Assembly: GCA_014729795.1 (NCBI GenBank)
Contig: WJJI01000045.1
Location: 1 to 55,291, forward strand
DNA length: 55,291 bases
Source: Candidatus Moraniibacteriota bacterium
GTDB lineage: Bacteria; Patescibacteriota; Minisyncoccia; CAIUEV01; JAHKAQ01
Direction: 5' to 3'
The notes beneath the pieces were generated by a model. That model was given only the letters and a program-made list of their open reading frames with translations. It was not told where the DNA came from and made no database searches. The first letter of the stretch is position 1, and each line of letters opens with the position of its first letter. Of the stretch, positions 1 to 8,308 are shown piece after piece. Position numbers and translations under genes: made by a program.

Positions 1-82
1 CTTAACCTACTACCGCAAATACAAAGTCATGTACAAAGTCAAAACCGACTCGGACAAAGACCTGAAGCTGAAGATGAATTAA
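1..82 (+). CDS. C-terminal end of an unknown gene (partial)
   Basis: Frame 2 is open from the window edge to a TAA ending at 82 and encodes about 26 residues rich in Tyr and Lys (ends KLKMN). The stretch is GC-richer than what follows and has alternating charged and hydrophobic residues, which looks like coding DNA. Too little is left to name a family. Another frame is also open until about base 96, so the frame is a judgement. Confidence 0.4.
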   Translation, partial: LTYYRKYKVMYKVKTDSDKDLKLKMN

Positions 83-237
83 AAAACCGCTTTTAACTCT
101 TCTTAACTCAAACCTTATGGGTAACTTTTACTTGTTTGCTTAGGATTAATGATATATACTAAAAGCATTAAATTTTATTGATTAGATTTTAGTAATAAGC
201 AAATTTCGGTAAATTTTGGGTTAATATTTTTTATTGC

Positions 238-267
238 TTGACTGAAATAAGACTGTTATTTGATAAA
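238..267 (+). promoter_or_regulatory. weak candidate promoter for mscS
   Basis: TTGACT (238-243, 5 of 6 to the -35 consensus) is followed after 18 bases by GATAAA (262-267, 4 of 6 to the -10). It sits about 20 bases upstream of the channel gene start. The rest of the 83-289 gap is AT-rich with no other recognisable signal. Confidence 0.25.
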
Positions 268-289
268 ACAATAAATAAAAATTTTTAAT

Positions 290-1165
290 ATGTTGGATTT
301 ATTAAGTTCGTATTTTGAATTTGATTATCAAGCCGCTCACCTGGCTGAATTAATAATAGCGATTATCATTGCTCCTTTTATTCAGTTATTAGTAAAATAT
401 AGCGCTCCTTTATTGATAAAATTAGCCCTATCCGGGGTGGTTAATTTCAAAAAAAAAGATGCTAACGCGGAAAAAAGAATCAAAACCCTTTCTGGTGTTA
501 TTGAAGCAACCAGTTTATTGATAATCCTTCTGTATATATTACTTAGCTTTTTATCATTTATGCAAATTGATATTCGACCTTTTATTGCCGGGGCCGGTGT
601 ATTAAGTTTTGCGGTTGCTTTTGGCTCTCAAAGTTTAATCAAGGATATCTTATCCGGAATTTTTATTATTGTTGAAAATCAATTTAATCAAGGGGATTGG
701 ATCAAGGTTGATAAGTATGAAGGCAAAGTGATTGAAATTAATTTACGACGAACCGTTTTGCAAACAATAAAAGGCGCTCGCCATATTATTCCCAACGGAG
801 AAATTGCCATTGTTACTAACAATACCAACACTTATAGTGTGGTTAGTCTTGATATCCCCACCAAAGTAACCGATATTGATAAAGTTTATTCTATTATTGA
901 AAAACTAACTAAAAAATTAAAAAAAGATCCGGAATTTAAAGACAATATTATTGAGGTTCCGGAAGCAAAAGGCATCAGCGACATTAATGAATTTGCCGCT
1001 ATTATTAAAATTTGGGGCAAGGTCAAAACCGGTAAGCACATCGCCATTAAAAGAGAGCTAGCCAAAAGGATAGCGTTTGAATTTAATAAACAAAAAATTC
1101 AAATGCCTGGTTCAATCTTAAGCGCCTCTAGTATAACGGCAGCTAAAAAGCAAAGATCAAAATAA
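290..1165 (+). CDS. mscS: MscS-family mechanosensitive channel
   Basis: Small-conductance mechanosensitive channel of the inner membrane, expected to open on hypo-osmotic shock. Three hydrophobic segments are visible (about residues 16-38, 70-92 and 95-120). The third has the Gly/Ala-rich pore-helix pattern GAGVLSFAVAFGSQSL, followed by the family signature around IKDILSGIFIIVENQF and the beta-domain GDWIKV...GKVIEI, ending in the conserved IPNGEI. Length (291 residues) is that of a minimal MscS rather than a multi-TM MscK-type protein. No Shine-Dalgarno motif precedes the ATG. The next gene starts 24 bases downstream on the same strand and may be co-transcribed. The family call is secure; ion selectivity cannot be told. 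Confidence 0.93.
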   Translation: MLDLLSSYFEFDYQAAHLAELIIAIIIAPFIQLLVKYSAPLLIKLALSGVVNFKKKDANAEKRIKTLSGVIEATSLLIILLYILLSFLSFMQIDIRPFIAGAGVLSFAVAFGSQSLIKDILSGIFIIVENQFNQGDWIKVDKYEGKVIEINLRRTVLQTIKGARHIIPNGEIAIVTNNTNTYSVVSLDIPTKVTDIDKVYSIIEKLTKKLKKDPEFKDNIIEVPEAKGISDINEFAAIIKIWGKVKTGKHIAIKRELAKRIAFEFNKQKIQMPGSILSASSITAAKKQRSK

Positions 1166-1189
1166 TTAGCTAATTTCTGGTTTTAATTC

Positions 1190-2338
1190 ATGAAAAAAAA
1201 TAATAATTTAAAAACTCTTGCTCCGGAATTAGCTTTAGTCGCGGACAGTTTAATAAATATTGGAGGAGCGGAAATGAGCTTTTTGGCCCTAACCAAAATA
1301 TTTAAACAAGCCCATCTTTATTCTTTATTATTTGACCCCAAGATTAAAACGTTTCAAGCTATCAAACCTAAATTAAAATCAGTTTTTTCCAACAAGACCT
1401 ATGGTTTTATCAAAAAAAAATCCAAGTATAGTTTACCATTTTTAGCGATTGCCACCGAAACCCTAGACCTTAGCAATTATGATCTTGTTATTTCTTCCAG
1501 TTCAGCTTTTTCTAAAAGTTTAATCACCAAACCCGATACCGTTCATTTTTGTTATTGCCATAGTCCTATGCGTTTTGCTTGGGATTACACTCATGAATAC
1601 TTAAAAGAATTAAAACTTGGTCGGATTCGCGATCTTTTAGCCAAGGTTATATTGAATTATCTGCGTGTTTGGGATCAAGCTTCAGCTGATCGAGTTGATT
1701 ATTTTATTGCCAATTCTCAAGCCACGCGAGCAAAAATTAAGAAGTATTATCGTCGTTCTAGTCGGGTTATTTATCCACCAGCTGCGCTTAATCCTAAAAA
1801 AATTGATTTAAAATCCTGTCATGATTTTAAAAGATCTTATTTTTTAATAGTTTCTCGTTTAAGTGCTTATAAAAAAATCGATATAGCTATTCATGCTTTT
1901 AATAAATTAAATTGGCCTTTAAAGGTTGTTGGCCAAGGACCCGAATATCAAAAACTAAAAAAAATTGCCGGTTCCAATGTTGAAATCTTAGGTTTTCAAA
2001 CTCGTTCAAACTTGTTTAAACTTTATCAAAATTGTTCGGTTTATGTTCAACCTTGCGAGGAAGACTTTGGTATCGCTGCGGTGGAAGCCATGAGTTTTGG
2101 TAAGCCGGTTTTAGCTTATCGCGCCGGAGGCGCGCTTGAAACCGTGATCGCAGGTGAAACCGGTGAATTTTTCGATTCCATCACCGCCGAAGTTATTGCC
2201 GAGGGCGCCTATCGCATTAAGCAAAAATTAAGCTCTTATAATCCCAAATCTATTCAAAATCAAGCTCAAAATTTTTCTTTTTCAAAATTTCAAAAGCAAA
2301 TCAATCAATATATTTTTTCCAAATATTCTAATCATTAA
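1190..2338 (+). CDS. GT4-family glycosyltransferase
   Basis: GT-B fold glycosyltransferase of family 4, expected to add a sugar from a nucleotide donor to a lipid-linked or surface glycan at the cytoplasmic face. The N-terminal acceptor domain begins after a short charged tail with the glycine-rich loop NIGGAE (about residues 24-29). The C-terminal donor domain starts near residue 218 (LIVSRLSAYKKID) and carries the E-x7-E motif EEDFGIAAVE (about 289-298), then the conserved GKPV and GG-x-ETV pattern. Length 382 is normal for GT4. It resembles mannosyl- or rhamnosyltransferases of O-antigen loci, but the donor cannot be assigned from sequence. Two other glycosyltransferases follow within 5 kb. 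Confidence 0.88.
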   Translation: MKKNNNLKTLAPELALVADSLINIGGAEMSFLALTKIFKQAHLYSLLFDPKIKTFQAIKPKLKSVFSNKTYGFIKKKSKYSLPFLAIATETLDLSNYDLVISSSSAFSKSLITKPDTVHFCYCHSPMRFAWDYTHEYLKELKLGRIRDLLAKVILNYLRVWDQASADRVDYFIANSQATRAKIKKYYRRSSRVIYPPAALNPKKIDLKSCHDFKRSYFLIVSRLSAYKKIDIAIHAFNKLNWPLKVVGQGPEYQKLKKIAGSNVEILGFQTRSNLFKLYQNCSVYVQPCEEDFGIAAVEAMSFGKPVLAYRAGGALETVIAGETGEFFDSITAEVIAEGAYRIKQKLSSYNPKSIQNQAQNFSFSKFQKQINQYIFSKYSNH

Positions 2339-2425
2339 TATTTTTAAGAAAACTTTTAGCTTTTTTTTATGATGTTAGCCATTATTATTCTTTAAATTTT
2401 TTAAAACTTTTAACTAAAAAACTTT

Positions 2426-3334
2426 ATGTTAAATCCGGTGGATCAGACAATTAAATTAATTACTACTCAAAAACAATTTGGTTCCAGTTTTATTTTTTCA
2501 GGACCCCGTGGCACCGGCAAGGTTTTAACGGTAAAACAAGTGGCTCGAGAATTAAACATTAAACCTCAAGACTTACAGAGTTATTTTTCAATCAAACCGC
2601 AAATCATTAAAAATAAAGACACAGTTAGGGAAAGGCAAATTTTAATTGATCAAATTAGACAAGCATTGGATTTTATGCGATTAAAATCACCTCAGTCTCA
2701 GTATAAAATTTGTGTAATTCACAAAGCGGAAAAAATGAACCTTGAAGCTCAAAACGCTCTGTTAAAGAATTTAGAACAACCTAAAACCGGAAATTTATAT
2801 TTTTTGCTGACTGAAAATGATTCCAAGTTACTTACCACCATTCGTTCTCGTAGCCAAAAAATTAATTTTTCCATGCAGGCTCCAGAGCTAATTTTTGATT
2901 TTTTACAAAAACAAGCGCCTGGAGTTGAGCTCCAAACTCTTAAACAATCGGTTTTTTTGGGTTGGGGTCGAAAAAAACTAGCGCTTAAATTAACTCAAAG
3001 CCCTAGCCTTAGACAATATTACCAAGATTGCTTAAAGGAGCTATCTGAATTATTAAGTCAACCCGAACATCAGCGTTTAAACTTGTTAGAACAAAAAACA
3101 AAAAACACTCACCAGTTGTTAAAAAGTATTGATGTTTGGATTGTTTTTTTAATTGCTTATTTAGAAACCAATTTAACCGGTAAGAATCAAGAATATTCTC
3201 AATTAGAAATTCCTCACTTGAATTTTTCTCAATTTAGCTTATTGTTAAATCAGCTGGTTGATTTGCGAAAAAAGATTAAATACACCAATAGTTCAGCCCG
3301 TTTGGCTTCAGAAGCGGTTTTTTTGCAGATTTAA
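2426..3334 (+). CDS. holB: DNA polymerase III delta-prime subunit (AAA+)
   Basis: Clamp-loader ATPase-like subunit that with delta and tau/gamma loads the sliding clamp. A P-loop GPRGTGK lies at residues 26-32, and the conserved helix KAEKMNLEAQNALLK and sensor-1-like FLLTEND follow. The family motif SRC reads RSRSQ, so the arginine-finger serine-arginine is kept but the cysteine is serine. No zinc-binding cysteines are visible between the P-loop and Walker B region, where many bacterial homologues have a four-cysteine module. Length 302 is typical. It stands alone between a glycosyltransferase and a lipoprotein and has no clear Shine-Dalgarno motif. gamma/tau is the alternative, but the protein is too short for DnaX. 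Confidence 0.85.
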   Translation: MLNPVDQTIKLITTQKQFGSSFIFSGPRGTGKVLTVKQVARELNIKPQDLQSYFSIKPQIIKNKDTVRERQILIDQIRQALDFMRLKSPQSQYKICVIHKAEKMNLEAQNALLKNLEQPKTGNLYFLLTENDSKLLTTIRSRSQKINFSMQAPELIFDFLQKQAPGVELQTLKQSVFLGWGRKKLALKLTQSPSLRQYYQDCLKELSELLSQPEHQRLNLLEQKTKNTHQLLKSIDVWIVFLIAYLETNLTGKNQEYSQLEIPHLNFSQFSLLLNQLVDLRKKIKYTNSSARLASEAVFLQI

Positions 3335-3401
3335 TATTGTTTTTTTTGAATTTTACAATAAATCTAACAATTTTGAATTAATAAAATAAAATTAATAAAA
3401 T

Positions 3402-4493
3402 ATGTTCGGAAAAATAAAAATTATTCTAATAATTTCTTTAATGCTGAATTTGTTTGGTTGTGGTCTAAACCCTTTTTCTGCCGGGAACAAAGGAATATAT
3501 GTTTCCTTCAACAGTGGTGAAAATTTTGAACAAAGAGTCGCTCTAGAACAAAATAATAAAAGTTTGGATCGAGCTAACGTCCTTACTGTTCAAGTTGATC
3601 CTTTAAATCACAACGTTGTTTACTTGGGAACTCTCAAATCCGGTGTTTTTAAAAGTAAAAACAAGGGTGAAACTTGGCAACAGATCACTGAAGCTCAAAG
3701 AGTTTATAGCATAGCTATTCATCCCAGAAATAGCAATATTATTTATATCGGAGGCGTGGTTAACGGTAGGGGAGAGGTGCTTAAGTCAACAAACGCTGGT
3801 CAAGATTGGCAAGAAATTTTACACGAACCCGCTGGCGATTCTTTTTTTCCGGCCGTGACCATTGATAACTTTGCCCCTAATATTGTCTGGGTAGGCAACA
3901 CCAGAGGCATTGTTTATCGATCTAATAACCAAGGCGAAAGTTGGAATAACTTAGCAGAGATAAATGGTATTGTGGCCAAAATCGTTTTAGACACCGGAGA
4001 TACCAGAAAAGCATACGTGCGCGTTCATGAGCAAGGTTTATACAAAATTGATTCGACCATTCCAATCGCCACCCAAGAAGATGAAAACATTAGTCAAGAC
4101 GTTTACACAAGGGAAACCAAAGTAATTAATTTAAGTAAGTTTATGCCAGATAATACAGTGCTTGAATTAGTAGTTGATCCCAATCAAGCAGGAGTAGTTT
4201 ATGTGGCAACCGACGCTGGAATTTTAATCACTAAAGATGGGGGAAAAACCTGGGATGGTTTGCCAACCTTGGAAGGTCAAGACCAAATTCCAATTCGTTC
4301 CCTTGCCGTAGCCGGTCAAAATTCGCAAATAATTTATTTTGGCGTTCACGGAGTTTTTTATCGCAGCTTTGATCATGGAATAACCTGGCAAACCATGAAA
4401 TTCAATAATCCTTATTCTATTGAGTGTTTGGCTCTAGAACCAGGCAATCCCGAGGTGGTGTATCTAGGAATTCGAGATCTAGAACAGAAATAA
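3402..4493 (+). CDS. BNR / sortilin-type beta-propeller lipoprotein
   Basis: Exported lipoprotein: hydrophobic segment followed by lipobox LFGC with Cys at residue 20. The mature part is made of repeats carrying the Asp-box signature (S-x-[DN]-x-G-x-[ST]-W), seen as SKNKGETW, STNAGQDW, SNNQGESW, TKDGGKTW and SFDHGITW. Each is followed by a conserved strand of the type VVYLG. This is the pattern of VPS10/sortilin and YCF48-like six- or seven-bladed propellers, which usually bind other proteins or glycans; sialidase catalytic residues are not evident. The protein ends directly after the last blade, with no extra C-terminal domain. Surface location is inferred from the lipobox; partner unknown. 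Confidence 0.82.
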   Translation: MFGKIKIILIISLMLNLFGCGLNPFSAGNKGIYVSFNSGENFEQRVALEQNNKSLDRANVLTVQVDPLNHNVVYLGTLKSGVFKSKNKGETWQQITEAQRVYSIAIHPRNSNIIYIGGVVNGRGEVLKSTNAGQDWQEILHEPAGDSFFPAVTIDNFAPNIVWVGNTRGIVYRSNNQGESWNNLAEINGIVAKIVLDTGDTRKAYVRVHEQGLYKIDSTIPIATQEDENISQDVYTRETKVINLSKFMPDNTVLELVVDPNQAGVVYVATDAGILITKDGGKTWDGLPTLEGQDQIPIRSLAVAGQNSQIIYFGVHGVFYRSFDHGITWQTMKFNNPYSIECLALEPGNPEVVYLGIRDLEQK

Positions 4494-4548
4494 TCTAATT
4501 TACAAACATTATAACAATCTTTTTTAATCTAAAATATGTATTTTTTAT

Positions 4549-5676
4549 ATGCCTCGTATACTTATAATTAATATTGAACATCCGCCGGTTGGCGGCGGCG
4601 CCGGCTATGCGAGTCAAACCATTGCCTATGGATTAAGTCGTAATTATCATTATCAATTCGATATTATTACCATGGGCATGCCTAATTTGCCAAAAATCCA
4701 AACTATTAACTCCAAAATAAAAATTTATCGTCTAAATTGTTGGCGCACTCACCAGTATTCAAGTCAACCATGGCAGCAATGTATTTTTTTAATTAAAGCA
4801 TTTTTTTTAGGTTTAAAATTAATGAAAAAAAAACATTACGCTTTTTGTCACGCTCATTTTATTGTTCCATGTGGATTTTTAGCTTATGTTTTTCATCATA
4901 TTAAAAATTTAAAATATATAATTTCTACTCATGGTAGCGATGTGCCTGGTTACAATCCAAAGAAATTCAAAATGCTTCATTTTTTGCTAAAGCCGTGGGA
5001 AAAAAGAATTATTAAAAAAAGCCAACTTTTGTTAGCCCCATCAAATTATTTAAAGTCATTAATTCAGACAAATATTTTAAATTACCCGGTAAAAATTATT
5101 CCTAGTGGGGTTCGAGATGTAAATCAATCCCAAGTTAAAAAAGAAAAAATTATTCTAACCGCAGGTAGACTTGTAAAACACAAAGGAATTGATTATTTAA
5201 TCAAGGCTTTTATTAAGCTAAGGAATCCAAACTGGCGGTTAGTTATTATTGGAGACGGACCGGAAAAAAAAGCTTTGCAAAAAATAGCCACCGGCCAATC
5301 AAATATCAGCTTTACAGGTTGGTTAGATCGAAAAAGCATTAAATATCAAAAGTATTTTAACCAAGCCGCGATTTTTGCATTGCCTTCAAGCTCAGAAAGT
5401 CAGGGACTGGTTTATTTTGAGGCCATGAGTACGCGTTGCGCCATTGTGGCCTTAAAAAATGGGGCGAGTCTTGAATTTTTAAATCAAATCGGGGTTTTAG
5501 TAGAGCCAGAAAATATTATACAGCGACTAACCAATGTTTTAAAAAAGCTAGTCCGAAAACCTAAAATCAGAAAAAAATTTTCAAATCTGGCTCGTCAATC
5601 ATATGAACAAAATTTTACTCATTCTTTGATTTTAGAAAAGTACGCTAAAATATATTCTCACATTATTAAACCTTAA
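4549..5676 (+). CDS. GT4-family glycosyltransferase
   Basis: GT-B glycosyltransferase. N-terminal glycine-rich acceptor-side loop PPVGGGAGYASQ (about residues 15-26), THGSDVPGY in the middle, and the donor domain from about residue 205 (ILTAGRLVKHKGIDYL). The E-x7-E motif is at E283-E291 (ESQGLVYFE) with the usual GDGPEK nucleotide-binding turn before it. Length 375 is typical. Its stop is 4 bases before the next start, so it forms an operon with the following GT2 enzyme; together they look like sequential steps in building one surface glycan. Sugar specificity unknown. Confidence 0.88.
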   Translation: MPRILIINIEHPPVGGGAGYASQTIAYGLSRNYHYQFDIITMGMPNLPKIQTINSKIKIYRLNCWRTHQYSSQPWQQCIFLIKAFFLGLKLMKKKHYAFCHAHFIVPCGFLAYVFHHIKNLKYIISTHGSDVPGYNPKKFKMLHFLLKPWEKRIIKKSQLLLAPSNYLKSLIQTNILNYPVKIIPSGVRDVNQSQVKKEKIILTAGRLVKHKGIDYLIKAFIKLRNPNWRLVIIGDGPEKKALQKIATGQSNISFTGWLDRKSIKYQKYFNQAAIFALPSSSESQGLVYFEAMSTRCAIVALKNGASLEFLNQIGVLVEPENIIQRLTNVLKKLVRKPKIRKKFSNLARQSYEQNFTHSLILEKYAKIYSHIIKP

Positions 5677-5680
5677 ATTA

Positions 5681-6754
5681 ATGCCACAAGTCGCTATTGT
5701 TATTCCCAATTTAAATCAAGAAAAATTGCTACGAAATTGTCTCCAAAGCCTAAACCAACAAATTTTTACCGATTTTGTCATTTATGTTGTTGATAATGGT
5801 TCAATTGACAATTCGGTACAAATGATTAAAACAGAATTTCCTCAAGTTAATGTTATCGAATTAGAAACCAACACCGGTTTTGCTTACGCTTCCAATCAAG
5901 GTATTATTCAAGCAGTGAAAGATTACCAAAACCACGGCCTGCAATTTATTTGTCCTTTAAACAACGATATTGAACTAGACCCAAACTATTTAAAAATTAT
6001 GGCGGAAGCGGCTCATTTTTTTCTGGCTCAAGAAATTAAGTTTGGTGTTTTAGCTTCCAAACTATTGTTTAAACACGATGAAAATTTAATCAACACAGTG
6101 GGAACTCTTATTCAAAGAGATGGTAGTGGCATGGAAAAGGGATTTATGGAAAAAGACCAAGGCCAATATGATCAAATACGCTCTACTTTTGGCAGTTGTG
6201 CCGCCGCGGCTTTATATAATCTAGAAATGTTGGAGCAAATAAAATTTACCAGCTCTCAAGGCATTAATTATTTTGACAATGATTTTTTTGCATACTATGA
6301 AGATTTAGATTTGAATTATCGTAGTCGTTTGCTTGGCTATCGGGCTTATTTTATCCCCAAGGCCTTTGGTTATCATGTTCATTCGGCAACCGGGCGCTCC
6401 TTTTCAGCATTCAAAAGCTTTCATGTTCATCGCAATCAATATTTTGTTTTAATTAAGAATTTTCCTTGGCCTTTTTTGATTCTTGGCCTTTGTTTACAAC
6501 CTTTTAGGTATTTTTTGCTTTTAATAAGCGCCTTTATTGGTCGAGGACCTAGCGCTGAATTGAAAAAAAACACCCGGGGTTTTGAAATTTTTAAAATTGT
6601 GTTTAAATCATGGTATCAAGTTTTAAAGGAATTACCCGATTTATTAAAAAAAAGAAAACAAATTTTAAAATCAAGAAAGGTTACCTGGCGGCAGTTTAAT
6701 TCTTGGTTTAAGAAATACAAAGCTAGTTATAAAAAGATGATTTTTGGTAGCTAA
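5681..6754 (+). CDS. GT2-family glycosyltransferase (rhamnosyltransferase-like)
   Basis: GT-A fold transferase. It starts with the classical VAIVIPNLNQ strand and VVDNGSIDNS, followed by NTGFAYASNQG, and the metal-binding DxD-type motif NND at residues 94-96. A second acidic cluster, YYEDLDLNYR, sits about residue 206 in the position of the catalytic base. A hydrophobic C-terminal stretch (about 260-290) and a basic tail suggest membrane association. The closest pattern is that of rhamnosyl- and galactofuranosyltransferases. It is translationally close to the upstream GT4 gene (4-base gap). Confidence 0.88.
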   Translation: MPQVAIVIPNLNQEKLLRNCLQSLNQQIFTDFVIYVVDNGSIDNSVQMIKTEFPQVNVIELETNTGFAYASNQGIIQAVKDYQNHGLQFICPLNNDIELDPNYLKIMAEAAHFFLAQEIKFGVLASKLLFKHDENLINTVGTLIQRDGSGMEKGFMEKDQGQYDQIRSTFGSCAAAALYNLEMLEQIKFTSSQGINYFDNDFFAYYEDLDLNYRSRLLGYRAYFIPKAFGYHVHSATGRSFSAFKSFHVHRNQYFVLIKNFPWPFLILGLCLQPFRYFLLLISAFIGRGPSAELKKNTRGFEIFKIVFKSWYQVLKELPDLLKKRKQILKSRKVTWRQFNSWFKKYKASYKKMIFGS

Positions 6755-6839
6755 ACAAAAAATATTTTAATTAGCTTGAAGAATCTATCAAATAATTTTT
6801 AACTTTGTGATTCGATTAATAATTAATAGTAAGCAAATT

Positions 6840-7436
6840 ATGAATCAAAAACAAATTCCCTTAGAAATCTCCGCTCGCCATATTCATTTATCTGAAAATG
6901 ATCTAGAGTCACTTTTTGGGGCAGGGTATCAATTAAAAATTCACAAGCAATTATCTCAACCGGGTATGTTTGCCGCTAAAGAAAAGGTTGATATTTTTTA
7001 TCGTCCGGCTCAGGGCGAGCAGCAAAAAATTCAAGGAGTGCGCATTGTTGGACCAGTTAGAGAATATACCCAATTCGAGTTATCTTTAAGTGACGCATGG
7101 AGTATAAAAGCCAAACCACCCATAAAAATCAGCGGAGACTTAGAAGGTTCACTTGATTTTGCCATCCTTGGTCCCAAGGGTCGGGTTGAAAAAACTCAAG
7201 GCATGATCATAGCTAAAAGGCATTTACACCTAAATCCCAAACAAGCTGAAGCTTTCGGGGTTCAAAATGGCCAGCAAATCAAAATCATAGGCGGGCGTGG
7301 TCAAGTTAGAGAATTGACTTTTGATCAAGTCGAAGTTCGAATATCGGAAAATTATGAACTAAGTTGTCACATTGACACTGATGAAGGTAATGCTTGTGGT
7401 TTAATAAGCTGTGGCTATGGTCAGTTTGTTACCTAG
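6840..7436 (+). CDS. pduL: PduL-type phosphate acyltransferase
   Basis: Converts acyl-CoA and phosphate to acyl-phosphate and CoA (or the reverse); with acetate kinase it would yield ATP. Two tandem PduL domains are clear: domain 1 opens with IPLEISARHIHLS and domain 2 with IIAKRHLHLN, both holding the zinc-binding histidines, and the C-terminus has HIDTDEGNACGL. I chose ATG 6840 because homologues start a few residues before the first PLEISARH; a GTG at 6807 would add 11 unconserved residues. No microcompartment shell genes or encapsulation peptide are visible, so this is the free cytosolic form acting as Pta substitute (inference). Confidence 0.9.
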   Translation: MNQKQIPLEISARHIHLSENDLESLFGAGYQLKIHKQLSQPGMFAAKEKVDIFYRPAQGEQQKIQGVRIVGPVREYTQFELSLSDAWSIKAKPPIKISGDLEGSLDFAILGPKGRVEKTQGMIIAKRHLHLNPKQAEAFGVQNGQQIKIIGGRGQVRELTFDQVEVRISENYELSCHIDTDEGNACGLISCGYGQFVT

Positions 7437-7500
7437 GGAGTTAATTTTTTAAAATTTTTTAACTTGTTTGGAAGCCGCGATCTTTTGTGAATTACAAGTT

Positions 7501-8223
7501 TTATAAAGTCTGCCTGGCTAATACAATAGCGGTTATATTTTGAAAACCCGCTTGGTTTAACACTTTAGCGCACTCGATTAAAGTTGAGCCCGTAGTTAAC
7601 ACATCATCAATTAAAACGATTTCCAGGTTTTTAAATTTTTTGATATTTTGTTTATTTACCACAAAAGCATTAGCCTGATTGTTTTTTCGTTTTTCTTTGT
7701 TTTTTAGCTGCATTTGGGCTTGGGTATTTTTAATTTTTAGTAACAACTCTTCGTTTACCGGTAATTTTGTTATCCGGCTTAAATGCCTAGCCAGTAAGAC
7801 CGCTTGATTAAAGCCCCTGTTCGTGATCTTTTTTTTATGAGCCGGTACCGGAATAAAGGCAAGTTTATTAGTCGTTAAATAGGTTTTAAAATTTAAATAT
7901 AATACTTGGGCCAAATCTCGAGCAATCAAGTATACCGAAGAATACTTCATAGCTTGAATCAGTTTTTGAATCAAAGCCTGATCATAATAGGTCAGGATCA
8001 TTACTTGTTTAAGAAAATATTTCTTTTGGCATCTATAACAAAGCCTACCTACTTGACTGGCACACAGGCAAAAAGGACAGCGTTTGTTTTTATACCTTAA
8101 AATTCGTTGAGCGCAGTTGGGGCAAACGTAATAACCAAAAATATTACAACCATAACACTTAACGGGAAAAACCAGTTTAAGCAAAGGCTTAACAATGTTT
8201 TTTAAATATTTTTCAAATTTCAA
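7501..8223 (-). CDS. comF: ComF-family phosphoribosyltransferase-like protein
   Basis: Competence-associated ComF family. An N-terminal zinc-binding part has CYGC, CPNC, CPFC and CYRC knuckles (residues about 23-68), followed by the family signature PVPAHKKKITNRGFNQA and the PRPP-binding loop VLIDDVLTTGSTL near residue 203. The start is a TTG at 8223; no in-frame ATG lies near the N-terminus, and later starts would lose the first cysteine pair. In naturally transformable bacteria ComF helps handle incoming single strands; Patescibacteria commonly encode competence genes, but no other com gene lies here. It is divergent from the transglycosylase gene and convergent with pduL. Confidence 0.88.
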   Translation of the reverse strand: MKFEKYLKNIVKPLLKLVFPVKCYGCNIFGYYVCPNCAQRILRYKNKRCPFCLCASQVGRLCYRCQKKYFLKQVMILTYYDQALIQKLIQAMKYSSVYLIARDLAQVLYLNFKTYLTTNKLAFIPVPAHKKKITNRGFNQAVLLARHLSRITKLPVNEELLLKIKNTQAQMQLKNKEKRKNNQANAFVVNKQNIKKFKNLEIVLIDDVLTTGSTLIECAKVLNQAGFQNITAIVLARQTL

Positions 8224-8308
8224 TTTTTTTTATATACTTATTATTGATAGATTAATAACAACTTTTAACTTAAAAAAAAATAAATTCAAAATTAAAACAA
8301 TTTAAAAT

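Noticed and set aside
6807-6839. GTG start for pduL
   Set aside because: It adds 11 residues not found in the family; ATG 6840 places the conserved domain at the expected distance.
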